From the NCBI RefSeq assembly GCF_900129975.1, contig NZ_FSRG01000006.1, forward strand, positions 492,636 to 556,635: a stretch of 64,000 nt of DNA. The letters are read 5' to 3'. This document shows positions 37,991 to 46,563 of the stretch, piece by piece. Source of the stretch: Halodesulfovibrio marinisediminis DSM 17456. GTDB lineage: Bacteria > Desulfobacterota > Desulfovibrionia > Desulfovibrionales > Desulfovibrionaceae. The translations under genes were made by a program, and so were the position numbers. Under the pieces are notes generated by a model. The model did no database searches, was not told the DNA's origin, and saw nothing but the letters and a program-made list of their open reading frames with translations. Position 1 is the stretch's first letter. Each line of letters opens with the position of its first letter.

Positions 37991-39456
37991 GTGTTCCCTC
38001 TTGTTGCTGGAAGCGCAAGTAAGAATGTTGTTCCCTGATTTTCAACCGAAGTAGCATGCAACCAGCCGCCATGCTCTTCTACAATTCGTCGTGCTATAGC
38101 AAGCCCAAGACCGGAACCTTCTTCTTTTGTACTAAAAAACGGTTCAAATATCTTTTCAAGAACTTCCTCAGACACTCCAGGCCCTGTGTCTTCTATTCTG
38201 ATGAATACAATGGTTCCCAACGGATCAACAACGTCAGTTTTTTCCGTAATAGTAATTGAGCCCCCCTGCACCATTGCATCACATGCATTTAACAGCAGGT
38301 TAACAAGCACTTCTTTTAATTGTCCGCCATCAATAGGAATTGCAGGAAGAATTCCCGTTCGCTCCACAGAAACATTCACTTCCTGTGATTCAAAACGGTA
38401 CTTCAGCAAACGCAACGCCATATCAACAACTTCTGAAGGGCTTTGAATCTTTGCCTTCAGTTCAGGTCGACGAGAAAATTCAAGGAAGTTTTTCGTGATG
38501 TTATCAATATGAGAAATCTCTTCACTTACAACATCAAAATCTTCTTGCTGCTGTTCATCAAGCTCTAATGATCTCTCTAAAGAGAACAGGCGCATTTTTA
38601 CAGATGTAAGCGGATTACGGATTGAATGCGCAACACCGGCTGCAAGCTTACCAACCAGCGCCAATTTCTCTGAATGCACCAACGTTTCCTTTTTGGCATC
38701 AAGCTCTTTTTGTGCATCATCAATATGCGTAATCAACGATTCAACCTTATTGCTTAGTGCGAGCACATCGTTTTTTGTGGAAAGAGCACCACTTTCGCCC
38801 ACATCACCTGTGGCATGTGCAAGGGTACGGATTGGATCAAGAATCTTTCTATATAAAAAGACAATAAGAAGAATCTCTATAAGCGCTGATAGAATTAACC
38901 CAGCCACAATAGTATCACTGAAAATCTCTGCTTCTTCCTCAAACTCTATACGATTCTGCTCAACGGCATGCAGGTAAAGTGCACGAAATTCTTTACTCAA
39001 CAATAATAACGTGTTGAATTCATCACGGATCTTCCAGTGCAGTTCTGCCCCTGCTTGCGGCTGTCCCTCTTTGTATAGTTCAATAACTTCTTTCCTGCTT
39101 GCGTCATATTCCGCATACAATTTTTCAAGGTCAGCCAGAACAAGGGAGCTTTCTGGGGAAAATGCAGACTCCTTTGCTTTTTTTAACCAACCTTCAAAAA
39201 GCTCACGCTTTGTATCCAGCTCTTTTAACCACGCATCATCATGGGACAAAAGATAATATGTTGTGTTTCCCTTTTGATCCATCAAAGAAGCAGAGAGGCC
39301 GTGTGATGCTTCCAGCGCAGCCACGTTTTTCGCAGAAAGCTGTACCTGAAGACTTTGCGTCCGGTTTGTATACCACAGTGTTATACCCGCGCCAGCTAAG
39401 TTCAGAATAATAACGCAGAACAGTAACAATGCTATTCGGGTGCGTAATGAAAACAT
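37972..39456 (-). CDS. Membrane histidine kinase paired with the sigma-54 activator
   Basis: This 494-aa protein has membrane helices near 8-28 and 183-202, a helical periplasmic domain (four-helix-bundle-like), a HAMP-like linker, a coiled coil, HisKA with His277 (AAGVAHSIRNPLTS; Ser replaces the usual Glu after His) and HATPase (NLLLNACDA, DTGPGVS, GSGLGLAI). It overlaps the activator gene by 19 bp and should phosphorylate its Asp52. It starts at ATG 39456 with AAGG upstream. Confidence 0.94.
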   Translation of the reverse strand: MFSLRTRIALLLFCVIILNLAGAGITLWYTNRTQSLQVQLSAKNVAALEASHGLSASLMDQKGNTTYYLLSHDDAWLKELDTKRELFEGWLKKAKESAFSPESSLVLADLEKLYAEYDASRKEVIELYKEGQPQAGAELHWKIRDEFNTLLLLSKEFRALYLHAVEQNRIEFEEEAEIFSDTIVAGLILSALIEILLIVFLYRKILDPIRTLAHATGDVGESGALSTKNDVLALSNKVESLITHIDDAQKELDAKKETLVHSEKLALVGKLAAGVAHSIRNPLTSVKMRLFSLERSLELDEQQQEDFDVVSEEISHIDNITKNFLEFSRRPELKAKIQSPSEVVDMALRLLKYRFESQEVNVSVERTGILPAIPIDGGQLKEVLVNLLLNACDAMVQGGSITITEKTDVVDPLGTIVFIRIEDTGPGVSEEVLEKIFEPFFSTKEEGSGLGLAIARRIVEEHGGWLHATSVENQGTTFLLALPATRGNTWQKFS

Positions 39457-39588
39457 GCTTACTACCTTTTTTACTGCTTTCCATAAAAAGATAACGGGCC
39501 GACCTAATCACGAGGTAGACCCATTATACTTGTGTGCGCCAATGCCGTAACCAAAATATACTCTGCGTATTCCACACAGGAAGCATCA

Positions 39589-39969
39589 TTATGGCTCTGC
39601 ACCAACCTGCTCATAGGCTGCCATAACCGTGATGATAAGTGTTTCAAAATCTACAGGCTTTGTCATGTAAGCAAAAGCACCTAACTGCATTGCCTGCGTT
39701 TTTTCTTTTTCCCCACCGTGACCAGTTACGATTATAACCTGTACACCAGGGTAATTTTGCTTAACCCTTTCGAGCACCTCAAGTCCGTTAATACCCGGCA
39801 TCATTATGTCGAGCAACATAACATCTGGAACGCCTTCTTCAACAATGGATAGCGCAGTTTCGCCATCCAGCGCAACAGTGGATCCAAAATCGCGCAGGCG
39901 TAGCCGTTCCGCAAGGGTCTCTACAAAATCCTGCTCATCATCCACCAATAGTAGCTTAATTTCGCGCAT
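39589..39969 (-). CDS. CheY-like single-domain response regulator
   Basis: This 126-aa receiver-only protein has the acidic pocket (DDE 10-12), phosphoacceptor Asp54 (MLLDIMMPG), Thr in IVTGHGG and Lys in TKPVD. It resembles the regulator at 34074. It lies between the 127-aa hypothetical gene and the next kinase gene, all on one strand. It probably serves as a relay rather than a DNA-binding output. Confidence 0.93.
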   Translation of the reverse strand: MREIKLLLVDDEQDFVETLAERLRLRDFGSTVALDGETALSIVEEGVPDVMLLDIMMPGINGLEVLERVKQNYPGVQVIIVTGHGGEKEKTQAMQLGAFAYMTKPVDFETLIITVMAAYEQVGAEP

Positions 39970-39986
39970 CTATACTCTACTCCACA

Positions 39987-40370
39987 TTAAATAGTTACAA
40001 GACCATAGCGAACTTGATCTTGTCTAAGCCCCACTGTTTCCATAAAGGACATAAACTCTTGCTGCTCAGGTTCAGCAAGAGACTCCTTTTTGCCCATAAG
40101 CTGTCGGGCAGTATCCAAATGCCCTGCTTCTGCATACGTCATTGGAACAAACAGATTGTCCATTACGTCAAAAACTGTAGTTGCTTTTTCACGTTCAATA
40201 CGGGAGGCCCAGTCTCCTTCTGCCATTGCTGCAGAAATCATATGGTCTTCCAGCCATCCATCAGCTGGCTGAGACAGCTTTGCGATATCCCGTGCTGTGG
40301 AATGAAAACCTGCTTCTGCAAAGGTTGCAGCTGTAAACGACTTTTCTAAAAACATAAAAACACCCTGCAT
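39987..40370 (-). CDS. Hypothetical helical protein in the two-component block
   Basis: The start is the ATG at 40370 behind AGGAGGAAG, giving 127 aa. Two halves look alike: TFAEAGFHSTARDIAKL and TYAEAGHLDTARQLMG, each followed by charged helices. No signal peptide or membrane helix. It lies 70 bp after a kinase gene and 17 bp before a receiver gene, so it probably belongs to that signalling pathway. Family not recognised. Confidence 0.8.
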   Translation of the reverse strand: MQGVFMFLEKSFTAATFAEAGFHSTARDIAKLSQPADGWLEDHMISAAMAEGDWASRIEREKATTVFDVMDNLFVPMTYAEAGHLDTARQLMGKKESLAEPEQQEFMSFMETVGLRQDQVRYGLVTI

Positions 40371-40439
40371 GACTTCCTCCTTAATGTTTTCTTTGCCAGC
40401 CCTGCCCGACCGCAAAGATTGCCTCATTCTTTTCCTGTT

Positions 40440-42155
40440 CTACGCCTTCTTCGGTTCCATTGAGAAAGGCAACGTTATGGTGAACACACTTCCTGTACCG
40501 ACATTACTGGTTACAGAAATGTCGCCGCCCAACTTACGAATAATCCCGTATGAAATGGCCAATCCGAGTCCGTTTCCGGCATTTCGTTTTGTGGTGAAAA
40601 ACGGCTCGAAGATCCGGTCCATAGTTTCTTCACTCATACCGCAACCGTTATCCCCGATAATGACTTTAACCCCGTCTTCCATAGTTTTACTTTCGATATA
40701 TATGACACCGCCCTCTTCCACTGCTTCCAGAGAGTTGCTTACAATATTTAAAAATACCTGCTGCAACTGCCCCTTATCGGACTCAATCTCAGACAACGCT
40801 TCTTGCAACATAAGGTTTATGGAAATTGAACGCTTGGTAAGTTCCTTTTCCAAAAACTCCAAAACTTCTCTGACAACCTCGTTTATATCCAGCCACTCTT
40901 TCTTTGGCTCAACCTTACGGGCAAAGCCAAGGAGTCTATGCGTTATAACACTGCATCGTTCAACCGAAGATGTAATTCCGCCAATTTGCCGATTAAGCAT
41001 TCCAGTCAGTTCTGTTTCCGGAGCCCTCGCCAATATGTCATTCATTAGCCCTGACTTTTCTTTGATCACGGCAAGAGGATTGTTAATTTCATGAGCAACC
41101 CCTGCGGCAAGTCGGCCAATAGAAGACAACTTTTGTGTATGCTCAATTTCTTTCATAATATTTGCGCGGCATTCATCTGCCATCATCAGCTGACGGATAA
41201 GCACATTTGTCAGCCCGAACGCAACAAGGGTAATCAGCACGGCACCACCTATGAGCACCGCCAACAAGTCAGACCGTAATGAGAACCATGCTCCATTGCC
41301 CTGTGTGTCCGGCCGCATAGCCATCAATATGAATTCCGGCTGCATAAAATTGACGTATGTCGCTGAAAAATTGCCCTGCTCCGTTGTTATGACCGAATTA
41401 CCACCTCGATACGCAGCATGGGGCAACTCAAATGGAACTGTTCCCAGTACAGGCCCAAACAGTCTGGACTCCGTTTGCAACACTTTGTTCTTATTGAGAA
41501 GAAATGCATCCACACCGGGAGCAAGATTCATGAAGGAGATCAGCTTAGAGAAAGGTTCAGTTGCAATGGTCGCCCGCAGAACCCACGGCTCGCCATCTGC
41601 AGATACGCTCTCAACTGCAATCGCAATGTGAGGCAGTTTTCGATACCCTAAAAATACGCTGCTTATATATGTTCCACGCACTCTGGTTTCATTAAACCAG
41701 TCATGCTCCGAATAATCGTTTCCTAACAGGTTGTATGGCCCTGCATATGCAACCTGCCTTCCTTCAGAGTTAATCAGCCCTAAATCCACAAGCCCTTCAA
41801 ATTCTTCTTTTGCCTTATGGAATATTTTTCGAAGGTTCTGCGTATCTGAAAGCTCTTCAATGCTGTGTGTTGCAGCAATAAAACTCACCGCAGAGAGCCG
41901 CTCATTTAAATACAGTTCAAAAGAATATTTAGTCTTATTAACGAGGCTAAGGGTAGATAACCGCTGTTCTTTTTCCAAAGAAGTCTTGTAAATATGGAAG
42001 TTGATCAGCGCCATAAGGCACAATGGAACAAGTGCCACCATCCCGAAAAGTCCGATCATCTTAAATCGCAAAACATTATACCGACGCAATCCGCCTTCCT
42101 CTTTGGGGATAAAATACTTCCCGAAAAATTTTGATAAACGACTCAATGCAACCAT
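40440..42155 (-). CDS. Membrane histidine kinase with Cache-like periplasmic sensor
   Basis: This 571-aa protein has a membrane helix at about 32-53, a periplasmic region of about 240 residues with Cache features (VDLGLINSEGRQVAYAGPYN, WFNETRVRGTYIS), a second helix near 300-320, HisKA (AAGVAHEINNPLAV, His near 355) and HATPase (NIVSNSLEA, DNGCGMS, GNGLGLAI). Cache domains sense small organic ligands. It is the first gene of the signalling block. A terminator-like hairpin lies about 130 bp upstream in its probable leader. Confidence 0.94.
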   Translation of the reverse strand: MVALSRLSKFFGKYFIPKEEGGLRRYNVLRFKMIGLFGMVALVPLCLMALINFHIYKTSLEKEQRLSTLSLVNKTKYSFELYLNERLSAVSFIAATHSIEELSDTQNLRKIFHKAKEEFEGLVDLGLINSEGRQVAYAGPYNLLGNDYSEHDWFNETRVRGTYISSVFLGYRKLPHIAIAVESVSADGEPWVLRATIATEPFSKLISFMNLAPGVDAFLLNKNKVLQTESRLFGPVLGTVPFELPHAAYRGGNSVITTEQGNFSATYVNFMQPEFILMAMRPDTQGNGAWFSLRSDLLAVLIGGAVLITLVAFGLTNVLIRQLMMADECRANIMKEIEHTQKLSSIGRLAAGVAHEINNPLAVIKEKSGLMNDILARAPETELTGMLNRQIGGITSSVERCSVITHRLLGFARKVEPKKEWLDINEVVREVLEFLEKELTKRSISINLMLQEALSEIESDKGQLQQVFLNIVSNSLEAVEEGGVIYIESKTMEDGVKVIIGDNGCGMSEETMDRIFEPFFTTKRNAGNGLGLAISYGIIRKLGGDISVTSNVGTGSVFTITLPFSMEPKKA

Positions 42156-42286
42156 CAGCTATATCCCCACTCTAAACGACATTACAGGGCATTTGCTTAT
42201 TTCACTTGCCAAACTAAAAGCAAAAGGTGTTCCACTTTTTTATCCATACAAAACAAGACAATAGGCAGCTCAAAATTTTCAGAAGC
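42156..42286. other. Leader region of the kinase gene
   Basis: The 130 bp between the hairpin at 42287 and the kinase start. I see GGGGATAT as ribosome site and no other element. Confidence 0.4.
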
Positions 42287-42334
42287 CCAAAAAAAACGTC
42301 AGTTCTCTTTACAATCGTAAAGAAACCTGACGCA
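42287..42334 (-). terminator. Intrinsic terminator upstream of the kinase gene
   Basis: The minus strand reads CGTCAGGTTTCTTTAC, loop GATT, GTAAAGAGAACTGACG, then eight Ts. No minus-strand gene ends here, so it would end either a leader RNA of the kinase gene or a separate short transcript. Confidence 0.78.
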
Positions 42335-42574
42335 TACACAGACACCCTGACAGTACTGATTCTACCTGTATTTCCAAGCTCAAGCACAGCTATCGAAAAC
42401 ACATAATCAACCTATACGACACATGCCACAGCCCTCATTGCCTAACTTAAAAATTGATTGAGAACCTATATATTCGACAATGCAAGTTCTCAAAATCTAA
42501 TTGGTCTTTCCATCCCAGCACCGTATATTTTTATAATACCATTTTCCCTAACCTAAACTCCTTAGGAGTCAGCC

Positions 42575-42787
42575 ATGCTCGTTAATTGCTTTAAAGATGC
42601 TGACAATTCGTTCAAGGTGTATTTTTGTAATGCTCATAAAAAACATAAATCGATTCCGGAGAACGCACAGCTTGTAAGCTCACAGCCCATTGAAAGGTGG
42701 CAGAGGGCTCCACTTTACAAACACCACGACATTTTTGAAACTATTCAGCGCCACGGAGTCTGCATCGTTGACCACAACGTCAAGTAA
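42575..42787 (+). CDS. Small hypothetical protein (70 aa)
   Basis: The ATG at 42575 has AGGAGT upstream. The protein is basic, His-rich (HKKHK, YKHHD, DHN) and contains three Cys; no signal peptide or membrane helix. It has its own terminator 20 bp downstream, which supports a real monocistronic gene. Family not recognised. Confidence 0.7.
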   Translation: MLVNCFKDADNSFKVYFCNAHKKHKSIPENAQLVSSQPIERWQRAPLYKHHDIFETIQRHGVCIVDHNVK

Positions 42788-42803
42788 TCACCAAATTTCT
42801 ATG

Positions 42804-42848
42804 ACAATGCCCCACATAGGATACTCTTATGCGGGGCATTGTCTTTGT
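42804..42848 (+). terminator. Terminator of the small His-rich gene
   Basis: CAATGCCCC(A/G)CATA arms form a strong stem with a short loop, followed by GTCTTTG. Confidence 0.8.
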
Positions 42849-42909
42849 ATTCAATATATTATGTAAAAAAAGGTAGAACTTGGGATTACACACAAAAAAA
42901 GCCAAAAGT

Positions 42910-42955
42910 GAACCGCCTGAAGCCCCTTTCGGGAGCGTAGTGCTTCAGGCGGTTC
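42910..42955 (-). terminator. Strong hairpin, probable terminator of a lost minus-strand gene
   Basis: A perfect 14-bp stem (GAACCGCCTGAAGC and complement) encloses an 18-base loop with its own CCC/GGG mini-stem. On the minus strand it is followed by ACTTTTGGCTTTTTTT. It lies downstream of the gene remnant at 43049. Confidence 0.65.
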
Positions 42956-43048
42956 GGTAGACTTACTATCCCCACTGTAGGGAGTGTAGGGGGGGTAGAG
43001 ATCTATCCGAAAGTAATGGAATCTCCATTATCCAGATAGGCTGTGTCT

Positions 43049-43156
43049 TTAAACGAAGTCGAGTGTGCCTTTAACGTCAAGTGATTCAGCGCTAATAAAC
43101 TTCTTGGCACACAACACACCCGTACAATGGTTGCAGCCAATATATTCGACTCCGTA
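43049..43156 (-). pseudogene. C-terminal remnant of an MBL-fold hydrolase-like gene
   Basis: Thirty-five codons ending in TAA read YGVEYIGCNHCTGVLCAK and on to GTLDFV. The phrase CNHCTG with a following hydrophobic ending resembles the last strand of MBL-fold hydrolases (CHCTG, then a V-G-x-x-L-x-F ending). Upstream the frame is closed and there is no start or ribosome site. It is likely a decayed gene end; the identification is by pattern only. Confidence 0.45.
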
Positions 43157-43441
43157 TTACCCTCAGGAGATAACTAAGCCATAATATGTAATCTCTCAGA
43201 CTTCAGATGCTGAGAATTACAAAAAAACAATAGGTGAAAGGGAAAAGATACCAATAAGGATACTAAGTCCCTTTGACAGCGGCAGCTCTTTTTCAGTTGC
43301 AAGCAGTTCATCAAGGTACTTACTAATAAATTTTATAGTCCCCCAACGGAGCTAATGTGCTTATTCTCTGTCTTATTGGACGGTTCACCTACAAAATAAA
43401 CTGCTAAAAAGGGGGAGTTAGAAAAAAACTTCGAATCATCT
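43157..43441. other. Decayed intergenic region
   Basis: No intact gene. A second short open segment on the minus strand (around 43230-43360, ending LSKGLSILIGIFSLSPIVFL) may be another remnant. An inverted repeat GTAAT...CTCAG/CTGAG...ATTAC lies at about 43186-43218. Confidence 0.35.
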
Positions 43442-44195
43442 TCACAACAAATCCCCCTCAAACTCCTGCATTGCTGCAAAAACCAAGTCTGTTGCTTTTA
43501 CATTGCAATGCTTCTCTGCTGCATAGGAATAGAACAGAATATACCTACGTACAATTTCAGCTGCGTGTCCTCTATCCCGCTCCCTTAGCGCATGGATCAA
43601 CTTCACATGTTGAGCGAACATCCTGTCCCGTTCTTCCTGCGTCAACCGCGTGATTATTGTTCCCAACAACTCAGAATAGGAAAAAAGCTGCTCAACAACC
43701 GTTACCAAATACTGGTTATTAGTTCCCTGCGCTAATATCCGGAAAAAGCTAACTACATCATCATAAATAAGAGTTGTTTCACCGGACAGTAGACTACGAG
43801 ACAACGCGATGTTAGCCTGCTGTAATCTATCAATAAGCCGCACACCTATATTTTCCGCACTCTGTGCAGCCACAATGGGAAGCAGCAAATACGATCCTTC
43901 ATTCCGTTCTGCCATCTCCCGTACTGTGTCATGTCCTCTGGATTCTTCCATGTCCTCTGGATTCTTCCATGTCTTCGGCGTCCAGCGAACACGTATGCAA
44001 GTAGGTTCCACTCCCTTTTCGGATTGACACCAACCGGCACGCTTCCATTTTATGCAGAATATTACGCAACGTATTTCTGGAAACACCTAATAACGGTGCA
44101 AGTTCCCTTTCCGACGGAAGACGATCCCCCGGCTGAAGATTGCGTTCCTGCACAATTGCTGAAAGCTTTTTCACTAATTCCTGGTAGCTTTTCAC
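43442..44195 (-). pseudogene. GntR/FadR-family regulator frameshifted by a 19-bp tandem duplication
   Basis: From GTG 44195 (GGAGG upstream) the first frame encodes the winged helix (LPSERELAPLLGVSRNTLRNIL) up to residue about 75. The second frame, read from the duplication to 43442, encodes the FCD ligand-binding domain (FADR-type helices, EERDRMFAQHVKLIHALRERD). Removing one 19-bp copy joins them into 244 aa, normal for the family. As written the product is truncated to 88 aa with only a DNA-binding domain. FCD regulators usually control organic-acid metabolism; nearby target genes are missing or decayed. Confidence 0.92.
43930..43973. repeat. 19-bp tandem duplication (two full copies plus six bases)
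   Basis: The unit CATGTCCTCTGGATTCTTC occurs at 43930-43948 and 43949-43967, followed by CATGTC. Copies are identical. Nineteen bases shift the frame by one. Confidence 0.95.
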
Positions 44196-44364
44196 ACACC
44201 CTCCCGCATAGCTTGTGCTGTATCGCTACAGGTTACAGTAAGTTGAAAGTTACCTTCCTCAAAAATCAATAACAATAAAAAGTAATTTTTTATACTATTG
44301 TTAACCCAATCTAACGCAAAATAACCCAAAATTGCGATTGGGTGAACCAGTTGGAACAAAAAAA

Positions 44365-44393
44365 ACCACCCGTACTTTCGTATGGGTGGCCTA
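44365..44393 (-). terminator. Terminator of the PAS-protein gene
   Basis: CCACCC(G/A)TAC arms with a TTTC loop followed on the minus strand by eight Us, about 40 bp after the stop at 44434. Confidence 0.85.
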
Positions 44394-44433
44394 CTATTTA
44401 ATATAATATCACAAACTCGACATATTGAACGTA

Positions 44434-45391
44434 CTACATTTTGCCAAAATCACGCCGTCTCCATGTCCATGCAATATCCATAAATGGTTTTAGCATCTCA
44501 TCATAGGAATCAAACAACTTATCTTTGAACATAGAAGTCTTTTTTGAACAGACAATAACTACGTTGCGCAATACCCCACGAACGTAATACGGCTTTGCAT
44601 AATAGGAGCGGATTCCGCGTGGGACAAATATCGCCCAGTCAATAGGTTTAATACTGTCGAGTGTATCATCCACAATAAGATACTTATGATTATAATGCTC
44701 AATATCCTGCGCAATAGTTCCTTTGTGCGGGTGAAGTTCTCCCTGAACAGCACCTTCCAAAAGCCTTCCCACTGTAGTAAACAACTACTTTGCCTTTCCG
44801 CCTCAAGACCTCAGAAAACAACAAGCCGTCGGTTCCCTCTTGCAGATGCAGCTGTTTTTCCATTGCCTTCAACGCATCTACGATATCGATCTTATACTGA
44901 TTTCCTGCAGCAGGAGTCGGCTTGGGATCTTCTTGCTCCAAAAGCATCTGCGAACTTTCTACAAGTTCATCTTCCGCTATCCTCGTCACCACAGCTGCAG
45001 TGTCTGTCACATCACTTAATGTTCCGTGATAGTAATTTGAATCATATGAACTATGCGTGCCAGTCAGTTTAAGCCACATTCGTTTTCCAAACTTATTAGT
45101 AATTCGAAAAACTGTGGAGGCACTTTTACGTTCCTTCATCCTGTCAAAAAATTCGTCGACCCGTTCTTTTTCTCCGGGAAGCAACAGCTTGTCCCTGAAA
45201 GCTATATTTTTCATGAACAACGCTGTATCTTCATCTAAACCTTCGATGACGAATTCATTCAAAATCTCAATTCGGGAACGGGGGATTTCAACTCTCCACA
45301 GCAACGCCTGTAAATCGTTAACAAAACACAGCAGCTCATGATCTGATATGTTCGCTACAGGTCTGAGGCACCCTTCTTTTTCCTGATCCAT
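44434..45391 (-). pseudogene. PAS-domain protein gene with one frameshift
   Basis: The first frame (45391-44699) encodes a PAS-like fold at about 25-140 (WRVEIPRSRIEIL, RDKLLLPGEKERVDEFFDRM, TLSDVTD), a linker, and the start of a second domain. The correct continuation lies in another frame, open from about 44790 to 44434 (GELHPHKGTIAQDIEHYNHK ...). The span is one base over a multiple of three, and the switch falls near 44780-44800. The product would be soluble and about 318 aa with no kinase or GGDEF motif seen. It could be a true frameshift or a sequencing error. Confidence 0.7.
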
Positions 45392-45864
45392 GTGTAATCC
45401 GTCTTAAAAAAATACGAGTTAGCGGAGTAAAATTATCCAAAGAGAAAAGATATGAAGCTCTCAATACAAATTGCAAGCCCTAAAAAAAATAAGTTGTCAC
45501 ACTCCCTAAAGAAAGCAGAAAGTAATACATTGTTTATTTTATACAAAAGGACAATAGCATTTAATAAAATTTAAATTTGACTTCTCAATTAATGCCTTAT
45601 CAAGAATAACTTGAGAAGCATTTTTATACAAGAAAAGCAAATAGTAAAACCGCAGTTACTCCTTAAAAGCTCTGTGATGAAAAAAAGATCTAAGAGATGT
45701 CATGGGTAAGAAATTTCATCAATTAGTCACACTTTGTTAACGAACTTGACATAAAGAAACATCTATGTCGGATTACCTACTTCATCCGTTTCAAGGATGC
45801 CCAAACGATTCTAATTAGCTACATCAAAATTCAATAACGACCTCTAAAACATAACGAGATACTG
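45392..45864. other. Divergent AT-rich promoter region
   Basis: About 470 bp between the PAS gene and the fetA-like gene. An inverted repeat CTTCTCAA...TTGAGAAG (about 45581-45617) with TTTTT after it is the only structure I see. No gene is supported. Confidence 0.4.
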
Positions 45865-46563
45865 ATGCATTCCTCATTGCCTGACACACACAAAAACAAC
45901 CATAACGACACGCCTGTGTTAGAATTTGCAAATGTCAGCTTCGCGTGGCCCGGCGGAGCGGGGCTACATAATGTTTCATTCGCTGTCCCCAAAGGCCAAT
46001 TCGTACTCATTTCCGGTCCATCCGGTTCTGGCAAGTCCACACTTTTACGACTTGTTGTCCGTCTGGAAGAAGCCAAGGAGGGACAAATTCTTCTACACGG
46101 CACTCCGATAACTAATTTTTATCCGCCGTTATTGCGTACCCATATTGGCTTTGTACAACAGCAACCAACTCTGGTTGCCGGCTCTGTCCGTGAAAACCTA
46201 TTATTTCCCTTTAGCCTGCACAGCAGAAAGACTTGTAATCAGCCTGAAGAAGAAAGTCTTATTCATTGGCTCAATAGACTGGCACTAAATAACATTTCAT
46301 TGGATGACCCTGCTGAAACATTATCAATAGGTCAACAACAGCGACTCTGTTTTATCCGCGCTGTCCTGACAAAACCAGATGTAATCTGCCTTGATGAACC
46401 TACCAGTGCACTTGACCGTGAAAGCAGGCAGTGCGTGGAACATGCTGCCGAAGAGCTGGCACAGCAAGGTACAGCAATTATGATGGTTAACCATACCAGC
46501 TATCACCCAACCTGCCCGCATATGCATCTTTCTGTTGCAAACGGCATTGTGAGTGTAAGTTGA
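45865..46563 (+). CDS. fetA: FetA-like ABC transporter ATPase (iron/metal export)
   Basis: This 232-aa ATPase has Walker A GPSGSGKST, Q loop VQQQP, the signature as LSIGQQQR (Ile for the usual Gly after Ser), Walker B VICLDEPTSALD and H loop NHTS. The adjacent permease belongs to the FetB/UPF0014 family, which gives the assignment. In Escherichia coli FetAB exports iron and aids resistance to oxidative stress. The ATPase stop overlaps the permease start by one base (TGATG). Confidence 0.85.
   Translation: MHSSLPDTHKNNHNDTPVLEFANVSFAWPGGAGLHNVSFAVPKGQFVLISGPSGSGKSTLLRLVVRLEEAKEGQILLHGTPITNFYPPLLRTHIGFVQQQPTLVAGSVRENLLFPFSLHSRKTCNQPEEESLIHWLNRLALNNISLDDPAETLSIGQQQRLCFIRAVLTKPDVICLDEPTSALDRESRQCVEHAAEELAQQGTAIMMVNHTSYHPTCPHMHLSVANGIVSVS

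Noticed and set aside
39480-39535. Terminator between the receiver gene and the second kinase gene
   Set aside because: GGG/CCC and ACCT/AGGT arms pair imperfectly and the U-tract is short; evidence is too weak for a feature.
42214-42402. Minus-strand 62-codon frame near the hairpin
   Set aside because: It runs through the terminator hairpin and its U-tract, so it is more likely leader or small RNA sequence than a gene.
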